Positions 28,555 to 35,573 of a DNA stretch of 64,000 bases are shown piece by piece (position 1 is the stretch's first letter; the number at the start of each line of letters is the position of its first letter). The position numbers were made by a program, and so were the translations under genes. This stretch comes from Oceanicaulis sp052055585 (lineage in GTDB: Bacteria > Pseudomonadota > Alphaproteobacteria > Caulobacterales > Maricaulaceae). The notes under the pieces are model-generated. The model was not told the origin of the DNA and searched no databases. It worked only from the letters and a program-made list of their open reading frames with translations. The stretch covers positions 2,418,001-2,482,000 of the forward strand of contig NZ_CP170485.1 in assembly GCF_052055585.1 (NCBI RefSeq), written 5' to 3'.

Positions 28555-29903
28555 TTGCCGTCCTCCAGCGTGGCTGGAAGCGCGGCGATGCGTTCGACAC
28601 GGGCCGGAATCTTCGTCAGATCATCCTCGCCCCGCCAGAACACGGTCCATTGACCGGCCTTCACCGCGCCATGACAGGTGGAGAAATAGAATTCGTTGAC
28701 CGGGTTATTGGAGCGCGAGCGCCAGTACAGCTTGGGCGCATAATCGATCAGACGCCGCCAGACCGCACCGCCCAGACCTTCGCCCCGCGCTTCATCGAGC
28801 ACGGCGAACTTGTCCAGATACACCATGTCATCCAGACGCGTCGTGATCGCGGCGGCGCGATAGTTTTCGGTCACGAAGGCATGGTCAAACGCCATATTGT
28901 CGAAATAGTCAGCCACCGGCGCCCGGCCAAAGGCCTTCGTAATCAGATCGCGCGCCCGCGCCTGATCGAGTTGAGCAAAGCTGTCGAGCTCGAGCATCCG
29001 CTCGCCGCGACGCACCAGCGTGCCCGCGCCAGCATGGGTGAACAGCTCCTTGGCAAGCTGGTCAGGCCGGGTGATCGACACCGAGCTTGAGAGCGGCAGG
29101 TCATCCAGCAACAGCTTGATCTCCTGCAGCTTGAGCCGCATGCCGCCCGCCACCCAGTCCGACGCCATCAGGTCATCATAATCGGTGGCGAGGTTGATCG
29201 CGGAGATCGGCTGTTTGCCGGCATCCAGAAGCGCACCCGTCCCGGTCAGGAAGACGACCTTATAGGGCTGCAGCTTGTGCACCAGAGCCCGCACCGCGCT
29301 GTCGGCGTTGATGTTCACGAGCCGCCCGTCCGAGGTATCCCCCAGGCAGGTGAGGATCGGAGCCTGGCCAGCCTTCGCCGCCGCAGCCACCAGTTCCAGA
29401 CGCACCGCAGTGGGTTCGCCCACACGGCCCAGCCCCGCCTCGTCAATGAGCTCGGCCTCGAACACGCCAGACGGCACCGCCGCCGCCCGACCGCCGCAAT
29501 CACGCACAGCCTGAACGAGCTTGAGATTGACCGCTGTCAGGGTGTCGCGCACCACGCCAATGGCCTCAGGCGGGGTGATGCGCAGACCGTTCTTGCGCTC
29601 TTCGGGGAAACCCGCCGCCTCAAGCGTCTCGTTCAGCTGGGGACCGCCGCCATGCACGACGATGGGCGCCAGCCCGACCGATTGCAGGAAGGCGAGCGCG
29701 CCCGCGAGCGCATCCAGGTCTTCCTCGATGATCGCGCCGCCCACTTTGACAACGGCAAAGCGTTCCTGATCGAGCTCGGAGAAGCGGTTGAGATATTCAC
29801 GGATCTCCTTGCCGTCGCGCATATTGGACAGAAGCTGCACGATGGCGGACCGGACCGGCGCGTTGGCGCCGCCCCGCTCGGGAAAGGATTTGGACGCCGT
29901 CAT
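28551..29903 (-). CDS. argB: Bifunctional acetylglutamate kinase / N-acetylglutamate synthase (vertebrate-like)
   Basis: Protein of 450 residues. About residues 20-290 are an amino acid kinase domain (AVVKVGGAIIEEDLDALA, VVHGGGPQLNETLEAAG). About residues 295-440 are a NAT/GNAT-like domain with YLDKFAVLDEARGEGLGGAVW. This domain order and the N-terminal helix match the NAGS/K enzymes described from Maricaulis maris and Xanthomonas, which are related to vertebrate NAGS. It makes acetylglutamate and then phosphorylates it, and arginine feedback is expected at the kinase domain. Start and stop overlap the neighbours by four bases each. Confidence 0.95.
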   Translation of the reverse strand: MTASKSFPERGGANAPVRSAIVQLLSNMRDGKEIREYLNRFSELDQERFAVVKVGGAIIEEDLDALAGALAFLQSVGLAPIVVHGGGPQLNETLEAAGFPEERKNGLRITPPEAIGVVRDTLTAVNLKLVQAVRDCGGRAAAVPSGVFEAELIDEAGLGRVGEPTAVRLELVAAAAKAGQAPILTCLGDTSDGRLVNINADSAVRALVHKLQPYKVVFLTGTGALLDAGKQPISAINLATDYDDLMASDWVAGGMRLKLQEIKLLLDDLPLSSSVSITRPDQLAKELFTHAGAGTLVRRGERMLELDSFAQLDQARARDLITKAFGRAPVADYFDNMAFDHAFVTENYRAAAITTRLDDMVYLDKFAVLDEARGEGLGGAVWRRLIDYAPKLYWRSRSNNPVNEFYFSTCHGAVKAGQWTVFWRGEDDLTKIPARVERIAALPATLEDGK

Positions 29904-30907
29904 CCCTGTGCGTCCTGAACCAGCTGCTCCATCATCGCTTTCTGGACGTGAAGACGGTTTTCCGCTTCCTCGATGCCGAGGAAGGCCGGGCTGTCGACGA
30001 CGGAATCAGCAATTTTCACATTACGGCGCATGGGCAGGCAGTGGCTGACGGTCGCGTTGTCGGTCAGCGCCATCTTGGCGTCATCAATCATGAAGCCGGC
30101 GCCCTTGGCGCGATACGGCGCTTCCCCTTCCCAGGCGCCATAGAAGGGCAGAGCGCCCCAGCTCTTGGCGTAGACCGCATGGGCGCCCGAATAGCCTTCC
30201 TCGACATCGGTCGTGACGGTGAAACGGGTCTTGTTCTCGCCGCAGAAACGCTCCGCGGCATCCATGTAGCGCTCGTCCAGCTGATAGGCGTCATCAGGGA
30301 TCAACAGGCGCACATTCATGCCCATCTTGGACGCCATCAGGATCGCAGAGTTCGCGACCGCGGTGTTGAGTGGCTTGGGATGGGGCACCCAGGTCAGAAG
30401 GAAGTCCTTGCCCGACACATCGCCATGACGATCCTGAAGCGCCATCATCATCGCCAGCTCCTGACAGGGATGGACGATGGTCTCCATATTGATCACCGGC
30501 ACGGTGGCATATTTCGCATAGGCGCTGATCAGCGGATCCTCGCGCTCGGCTTCCCAGTCCTGGAATTTGGGGAAGCAGCGAATGGCGATCAGGTCCACAT
30601 AACGCGACAGAACGCGTGCAGCTTCCTTGATGTGCTCTTCCGGACCGGCGTCCATGATGGCGCCGTCCTCGAATTCCACCGGCCAGGTCTGGCCCTGCGC
30701 ATCAAGCACGATGGCGAAACCACCCAATTGCTGGATGCCAAGCTGGAAGCTCGTCCGCGTCCGCAGCGACGGGTTAAAGAACATCAGGGCGACCGACTTG
30801 CCCTTCAGCGCATCCCCCATCGGACTGGATCGCAGCTCTCGCGCTCGATCGATGATCGATTGCAAGTCACTCCGGGACCAGTCTTCAGTCGACAGGAAAT
30901 GGCGCAT
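29900..30907 (-). CDS. argF': N-acetylornithine carbamoyltransferase
   Basis: Protein of 335 residues. Carbamoyl-phosphate loop NPSLRTRTSF, then HPCQELAMMM and HCLPMRRN. The substrate loop reads GQTWPVEFEDGAIMD; its Glu corresponds to the residue that separates acetylornithine from succinylornithine enzymes in the Xanthomonas protein (established knowledge, recalled). Long stretches match Xanthomonas AOTCase. The pathway therefore carries the acetyl group through to acetylcitrulline. It is the first gene of the coupled AOTCase, argB fusion, argC unit; ArgE, which would remove the acetyl group, lies outside. Confidence 0.94.
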   Translation of the reverse strand: MRHFLSTEDWSRSDLQSIIDRARELRSSPMGDALKGKSVALMFFNPSLRTRTSFQLGIQQLGGFAIVLDAQGQTWPVEFEDGAIMDAGPEEHIKEAARVLSRYVDLIAIRCFPKFQDWEAEREDPLISAYAKYATVPVINMETIVHPCQELAMMMALQDRHGDVSGKDFLLTWVPHPKPLNTAVANSAILMASKMGMNVRLLIPDDAYQLDERYMDAAERFCGENKTRFTVTTDVEEGYSGAHAVYAKSWGALPFYGAWEGEAPYRAKGAGFMIDDAKMALTDNATVSHCLPMRRNVKIADSVVDSPAFLGIEEAENRLHVQKAMMEQLVQDAQG

Positions 30908-30942
30908 GGCTGCGGACCTTTGTCAGAACAAACAAAGTCAGC

Positions 30943-30971
30943 GGTGTAGTCAGAGACGGCGAACTTGGCAA
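30943..30971 (-). promoter_or_regulatory. Possible promoter of the arginine gene unit
   Basis: On the minus strand TTGCCA (plus 30966-30971) and TACACC (plus 30943-30948) are separated by 17 bases, about 36 bases before the AOTCase start. The -10 match is only moderate. No ArgR-like palindrome was recognised. Confidence 0.3.
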
Positions 30972-31016
30972 ACCCCCTGTGTAGACAGGGCATGACAACA
31001 TTCCTCCCAACACCCC

Positions 31017-32531
31017 TCAGGGACTGGGCGCGACTTCGGTCTCCAGCTCTTCTGACGAGGGTTCAGACGCCTCCGGTTCCGGCCTGTAGAGCGGCGGATC
31101 GGCCAATGCCGCGACAAGACGCTCATCCCGGCCATACACGTCATGGACAAAGCGGACCTGCCCCATCGCGTCCGAGACGGCCGTGAAATACAGGATATGA
31201 ACCGGCACTTCATGGCGCAGGCGAATGCGGCGCGTCTCTCCTGAATCAAAGGCTTCCCGAACGGCCTGCGCACTCCAGCCCTCGGCGGACAGGACCCAGA
31301 TCGCGAGGTCCTCGGGATTCTCCACCCTGACACAGCCCGAGGAATCGTCCCGCTGGGCGTTGGCGAACAACTCGCGATGGGGCGTGTCGTGGATGTAGAC
31401 ATTATGGACATTGGGGAAGAGAAACTTCACCCGCCCCATGGCGTTGTTCGGCCCGGGCGCCTGGATCACGCGATAACGCCGGTTCGCCCAGTCCGCCTGA
31501 TACGGATCCACACGCCGCCCGGTATCAAGGTCCACCAGCCGATAGCCTTGTGAGAGCGCATAGGCCGGACTGGTGCGGAAGGCGCGGACCCAGCGTTGAC
31601 CGAGGCTGGTCGGGGTCAGCCAGTACGGATTGATCTCGATGATCGACATGTCCTCGGAGAAGACCGGCGTTCGCGAATAGCGCCGGCCAATCATGGCCTG
31701 GTGCGTGCGCGCCACCTCGCCGTTTTCCCAGGCCTCCAGCCGGTAGTCTGCGATATTGACCCTGATATGGCGCTCGCCCAGCTCGGCGGGCAGCCAGCGC
31801 CAGCGTTCGAGATTGGCGCGGATCTGGTTGATGCGCCGCGCATCCCCGGCATTAAGCTCGGCAAGGGTCGAGGCGCCCGCCTCTCCATCTGCGGCCAGAT
31901 TGTAGCGGGTCTGAAAGCGCATCACCGCGCTTTCCAGTCGCCCGTCAAAGGGCGCACCCATCTGAATGTCCCCCGGCAAAAGGCCCAGCTGGGCCAGCCG
32001 GGCGCGCAGCGTATCCACGCGCGGTCCTTCATCGCCCAGCGACAGGGCGTCCCCCGGCGGCACCCGTATGGGCGCCTCCACCAGCGTCAGCCGCCGGATC
32101 AGCTCGGAGCGCAGGGCCTGATAATCAGGGTGGGACGGCGCCAGCGCCTCCAGGCTCTCATAGATGCCCTGCCCTTCGCGGGCGACGGCATAGGCCGTCA
32201 GAAGGTCCACATCATGAATGGGCGCGGTCCAGTCCGCATCAAGCGCGCGCGGGTCCACCACCCCGAAGGCGAGATCCTCGGCATAGTCAAACCAGATCGC
32301 ACGCGCCATCTCATCCCGGCGCGCGCCAAACGGCATGTCGCGCACGCTTTGCGGGTCAGGGTAGTCGGACGGGTCCAGCCCATGGGTCCAGGCTTCGGAA
32401 AGGGCGTCGCTCAGCGCGACGATTTCCGCGTCCGTCCAGCGCGCTGTCCAGCTGCGCTCCGCCGTCACGGCCAGACAGGCGCCCTCAAACGCCAACGCCG
32501 CCATTGCGCCGATCACCAGTCGCCAGATCAT
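31017..32531 (-). CDS. L,D-transpeptidase (YcbB-like)
   Basis: Exported protein of 504 residues. A hydrophobic signal (LVIGAMAALAFEGACLA) is followed by a scaffold region, a PG-binding domain (LSLGDEGPRVDTLRARLAQLG) and the YkuD catalytic domain with HDTPHRELF and SSGCVRVENPEDLA, where the Cys is the nucleophile. The long insertion before the catalytic motif (from INPYWLTPTSLGQ) resembles the capping loop of YcbB/LdtD. It makes 3-3 cross-links in peptidoglycan. The tail is proline- and glutamate-rich. Confidence 0.93.
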   Translation of the reverse strand: MIWRLVIGAMAALAFEGACLAVTAERSWTARWTDAEIVALSDALSEAWTHGLDPSDYPDPQSVRDMPFGARRDEMARAIWFDYAEDLAFGVVDPRALDADWTAPIHDVDLLTAYAVAREGQGIYESLEALAPSHPDYQALRSELIRRLTLVEAPIRVPPGDALSLGDEGPRVDTLRARLAQLGLLPGDIQMGAPFDGRLESAVMRFQTRYNLAADGEAGASTLAELNAGDARRINQIRANLERWRWLPAELGERHIRVNIADYRLEAWENGEVARTHQAMIGRRYSRTPVFSEDMSIIEINPYWLTPTSLGQRWVRAFRTSPAYALSQGYRLVDLDTGRRVDPYQADWANRRYRVIQAPGPNNAMGRVKFLFPNVHNVYIHDTPHRELFANAQRDDSSGCVRVENPEDLAIWVLSAEGWSAQAVREAFDSGETRRIRLRHEVPVHILYFTAVSDAMGQVRFVHDVYGRDERLVAALADPPLYRPEPEASEPSSEELETEVAPSP

Positions 32532-32595
32532 GCTTCACGCCCCCTGACGCCAAGTCTTAACAGGCGTTAACCTGCGGCTCCAGCGAGGATCGCGC

Positions 32596-32633
32596 AAAAA
32601 ATCGCCGCCCCGACGCAAAGGCCGAGACGGCGA
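32596..32633 (-). terminator. Rho-independent terminator after the ferritin-like gene
   Basis: On the minus strand TCGCCGTCTCG pairs with CGGGGCGGCGA, an 11-bp stem with two G-U pairs, followed by six T residues (plus 32596-32601 are A). It lies 25 bases beyond the stop codon at 32659. Confidence 0.8.
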
Positions 32634-32658
32634 GTGAGGCAAACATGTGTGACGCGCC

Positions 32659-33783
32659 CTATTCCGCCGCGCCGGCTGCGCCTTCCCGGGCGACCGCGTG
32701 GATGTAATCCTTGCGCGCCTTGCCCGGATCAACCCGGCCGGTCTGCTCACCATCAATTTCACGGGCGATCCGCTCATCCTCATCCTGCAGCGCCTGCGGA
32801 TCGAGCTCGGCGAAGTGCAACACGCCCATATCCTCATAGGCGCGCTGGATCTTCGGCCCCCACAGGCCGATATCCTTCACGATCGGCACGATGCGCTGGA
32901 ACAGGAGCGTGCGGTAGAGCTTCACGATCTCGGAGTTCTCGGTGAACTCCTGACACTCCGCTTCAGGCAGGCCCAGCACCTCGTAGATCTCTTTCGAGCG
33001 GGTCATGCGATCGCGCATCAGATAGCAGGCCTCCACAAGGAATTCCTCGCGCTCGTCACGCTCCTTCTGGGTCAGCTGGGGATAGTAATCGCGCAGCGAG
33101 AGCCGCCCGAACGCCACATGGCGCGCTTCGTCTTCCATGACATAGGCGTTGACCATTCGCGCCAGCGGGTTCTGGGCCAGATCGCGAATGGTGCCGAACG
33201 CCGCCAGCGCCAAGCCCTCGATCACAACCTGCATGGCGAGATAGGTCACATCCCAGCGCGAATCCGAAAGCGCATCATTGACCAGCCCCTGCAAGGGGTC
33301 AGTCATCGGATAGGCGACGCCGAACTTGCCCAGCAGCTTGCGATAGGCCTCCACATGGCGCGCTTCATCCATGACCTGGGTGGCCGCATAGAATTTCGCA
33401 TCAAGATCCGGCACCGCCTGAACGATCTTGGAAGCCGCCAGCAACGCGGCCTGCTCGCCTTGCAGAAACTGGGAGATGTTCCAGGACTGGGTATGTCGGC
33501 GCAGTTCGATGCGCTCTTTGCTGGTCATCTTGTTCCAGACATCCGAGCCGTAAATGGCCACCGCCTCATCTGGCATTTCCATCGGGTTCTCGGGGTCGAG
33601 ATCAAGCTCCCAATCGATGCGGTTGACCGCATCCCACTGCATGTCCTTGCCCTTCTGGTACAGGTGCATCAGCGTCGTCCGGCCCTCATCAAAGCGCCAG
33701 TCAAACACCGCATCGAATTCATTGGGCACATGCCAGTGCGGATCGATGCCGGGCATGGGGTAAAGGTCACGCAACGCTGTCAT
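32659..33783 (-). CDS. Ferritin-like diiron protein (putative oxygenase/desaturase)
   Basis: All-helical protein of 374 residues. The iron ligands of the ferritin-like fold are all visible in order: Glu in LQGEQAALLAASK, Glu and His in DEARHVEAY, Glu in VIEGLALAAF, Glu and His in EDEARHVAFGR. The ExxH pairs resemble R2-like oxidases, acyl-ACP desaturases and AurF-type oxygenases. GGAGG five bases upstream fixes ATG 33783. A TGAACGGCGTTCA palindrome lies about 100 bp upstream and the next genes encode a fatty acid hydroxylase-type protein, so a lipid substrate is plausible. Substrate not assigned. Confidence 0.85.
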   Translation of the reverse strand: MTALRDLYPMPGIDPHWHVPNEFDAVFDWRFDEGRTTLMHLYQKGKDMQWDAVNRIDWELDLDPENPMEMPDEAVAIYGSDVWNKMTSKERIELRRHTQSWNISQFLQGEQAALLAASKIVQAVPDLDAKFYAATQVMDEARHVEAYRKLLGKFGVAYPMTDPLQGLVNDALSDSRWDVTYLAMQVVIEGLALAAFGTIRDLAQNPLARMVNAYVMEDEARHVAFGRLSLRDYYPQLTQKERDEREEFLVEACYLMRDRMTRSKEIYEVLGLPEAECQEFTENSEIVKLYRTLLFQRIVPIVKDIGLWGPKIQRAYEDMGVLHFAELDPQALQDEDERIAREIDGEQTGRVDPGKARKDYIHAVAREGAAGAAE

Positions 33784-34060
33784 GGGGGCCTCCCGCCTGA
33801 TGCTGGAAGAGCCTGCGCGCGAGCCTGTCCAGGATGAACCGGTCGCGCCAGCTCTTCGCCGCCGGCCTGTCTTGCGCAAGCACTGAACGGCGTTCACTTC
33901 TCAACCTTGGATCAAGCAACACCCCTCTGTCCAGAGAAAGACAGGAGAATGACGAGATATTTGATAAAACCTTCAGGTGCGGCGCAGCATAGAGGCCCAG
34001 AATACTGGGGTCCCTACATTGGAATTGAAGGACAATCCTTCATTGCTGCAGCGCGAGACG
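33784..34060. other. Intergenic region between the diiron protein and sterol desaturase genes
   Basis: The region is 277 bp with AT-richer character in its second half. It contains the operator-like palindrome at 33884-33896 and two short hairpins (CCCAG/CTGGG at 33996-34009 and TGAAGG/CCTTCA at 34026-34042) near the 3' end of the desaturase gene; either might act as a weak terminator. A short plus-strand frame from ATG 33949 runs into the desaturase gene on the opposite strand and is not counted as a gene. Confidence 0.4.
33884..33896. promoter_or_regulatory. Shared operator-like palindrome, copy A
   Basis: TGAACGGCGTTCA, a perfect TGAACG-n-CGTTCA palindrome, 101 bp upstream of the diiron protein start. 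The same core occurs at 35465-35477 and 52744-52756. On the minus strand the context GTGAACGnCGTTCAGT is shared with copy B. Confidence 0.6.
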
Positions 34061-34999
34061 CTATTCCGCGGCCACGGGCGGTTGGGTTTCGTTGGAGCGC
34101 GGCGGCGTCAGCCCCTGCTCCTCCAGCCAGCGCGCCTTGAGGGTGGCGGACGTGTCCCGACTGCCATCGGGCGACCAACCCGGCGGGCCCAGCCAGTAGC
34201 CCAGCACGTCACGCGGAGACCGGGCCGACTTCACATCCTTGAGGATGCCCCACCATTCATGCAGGCAAATGGTCAGCGGATTATGGGTGCCCAGATTGCG
34301 CACAATGCCGTAGCGGATTTCTTCTTCATCGGATTCAGGCTCGAACGTGCCGAACATGCGATCCCAGATGATGAAGACGCCTGCGTAATTGCGATCCAGA
34401 TAGCGCGGATTTGTGGCGTGGTGGACGCGGTGGTGGCTGGGCGTGTTCATCAGCCATTCCACCGGCGCCGGAAGGCGCTTGATCGCCTCGGTGTGAATCC
34501 AGAACTGATAGATCAGGTTCAAGGCGGCCACAAAGGCGATCATCGCCGGCGGGAAACCGATCAGCACCATCCAGCTGCCCAGAAAGATGAACTTCAGGGT
34601 CAGCGGGTTCAGCCAGGGCTGACGCAGGGCGGTTGAGAGATTGTAGTGCTGGCTGGAATGGTGAACCACATGGTCCGCCCACCACCAGCGCACGGTGTGC
34701 GCCCAACGATGGCTCCAATAGTACACGAAGTCATCAAGCACGAAGGCGATCACGAACCAGTACCAGGCCCAGCCGATGTCAAAGAGCGCAAACTGCTCGA
34801 CGAACACCAACCACGCCACAACAATCCCGCCCAGCAACAGGCCCGACACCGTATTGCCCAGCCCCATGACAAGGCTGGCCGCCGTATCGCGCGGCTCGAA
34901 CCGGGTCTTGCCGGTCAGACGGCCATAGATCATCTCGGCGATCACCAGAAGGATGAAGCCGGGAATGGCCCACAGGATGGGATCAGGCAGATTCGGCAT
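34061..34999 (-). CDS. Sterol desaturase / fatty acid hydroxylase family protein
   Basis: Integral membrane diiron enzyme of 312 residues. The histidine clusters are SHRWAH, HVVHHSS and HHRVHHATN. Two or three hydrophobic segments precede the first cluster (LWAIPGFILLVIAEMIYG and a later YWFVIAFVLDDFVYYW). These enzymes hydroxylate or desaturate lipids or sterol-like molecules at the membrane. ATG 34999 has AGAGG six bases upstream. The start lies inside the end of the next gene upstream (17-bp overlap), so the two are translated from one mRNA. Substrate unknown. Confidence 0.9.
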   Translation of the reverse strand: MPNLPDPILWAIPGFILLVIAEMIYGRLTGKTRFEPRDTAASLVMGLGNTVSGLLLGGIVVAWLVFVEQFALFDIGWAWYWFVIAFVLDDFVYYWSHRWAHTVRWWWADHVVHHSSQHYNLSTALRQPWLNPLTLKFIFLGSWMVLIGFPPAMIAFVAALNLIYQFWIHTEAIKRLPAPVEWLMNTPSHHRVHHATNPRYLDRNYAGVFIIWDRMFGTFEPESDEEEIRYGIVRNLGTHNPLTICLHEWWGILKDVKSARSPRDVLGYWLGPPGWSPDGSRDTSATLKARWLEEQGLTPPRSNETQPPVAAE

Positions 35000-35456
35000 G
35001 TTGAGCCTCTTTCCTGGACGCGCGCCGCGGTTGGCGCACAAACGCCTCTAGCCGGTCGGCCCAGTCCTGGGTCTGGCCTTCCCGGCCCAGATCCAGCACC
35101 GCACGCGGCAAGGTGTAATCATACATCGTTATCGTCAGCGTGGAGCCCTGCACATCAACGCTGCGGATCTCTCCGGCTCTCAGGGCGCGCACGACGGCAT
35201 TGTCGCCACGGGCGAGGACCAGGCCGACCCGCGCGCCATTGGCTTCAAGGCAGAGATAACCGCGACGGTCCGGGGTCAGCGCCTGCTCACCCCCAACCAC
35301 GAACCCCATGACATCGCGTTTGAGAAAGCGCTTCGCCGTCTCTTCGCTGTTCAGGCGCAAGCGTGTCCAGCCCATGGCGATGTTCAGAAGAACAATCAGC
35401 CCGATGCCGAAGGTCGCCCCGACCAGAGCGAGCGCGTATGTCATACCGTCATTCAT
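34983..35456 (-). CDS. Hypothetical membrane-anchored protein co-transcribed with the desaturase gene
   Basis: Protein of 157 residues. One N-terminal membrane helix (ALALVGATFGIGLIVLLNIAM) is followed by a soluble part of about 130 residues with beta-strand character (GYLCLEANGARVGLVLARGD) and a basic C-terminus. No family was recognised. Its 3' end overlaps the start of the desaturase gene by 17 bp. An operator-like palindrome lies only nine bases upstream of its ATG and no clear ribosome site is visible between them, so the transcript may be leaderless or the true start may be ATG 35444. Confidence 0.75.
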   Translation of the reverse strand: MNDGMTYALALVGATFGIGLIVLLNIAMGWTRLRLNSEETAKRFLKRDVMGFVVGGEQALTPDRRGYLCLEANGARVGLVLARGDNAVVRALRAGEIRSVDVQGSTLTITMYDYTLPRAVLDLGREGQTQDWADRLEAFVRQPRRASRKEAQHAESA

Positions 35457-35464
35457 GACTAAAC

Positions 35465-35477
35465 TGAACGCCGTTCA
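35465..35477. promoter_or_regulatory. Shared operator-like palindrome, copy B
   Basis: TGAACGCCGTTCA, a perfect match to the shared core, directly upstream of the membrane-protein/desaturase unit (nine bases before ATG 35456). A repressor bound here would block transcription of both genes. Confidence 0.65.
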
Positions 35478-35514
35478 CCCCGAAAAAGCAAGAGGCGATA
35501 CGCCCCGCCCGCCG

Positions 35515-35550
35515 CAAAGAAAAACGGCGCCGGATCGCTCCGGCGCCGTT
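35515..35550 (-). terminator. Rho-independent terminator after the second TonB receptor gene
   Basis: AACGGCGCCGGA (35523-35534), the loop TCGC and TCCGGCGCCGTT (35539-35550) form a 12-bp stem. On the minus strand it is followed by TTTTTCTTTG. It lies 24 bases past the stop at 35574. Confidence 0.9.
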
Positions 35551-35573
35551 AATCTGTCTGCGGTGCGTATCGC

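Noticed and set aside
33949..34140. A short plus-strand frame starting near AGGAG downstream of the diiron gene region
   Set aside because: It runs into the 3' end of the desaturase gene on the opposite strand, has no family resemblance and is low complexity at its end.
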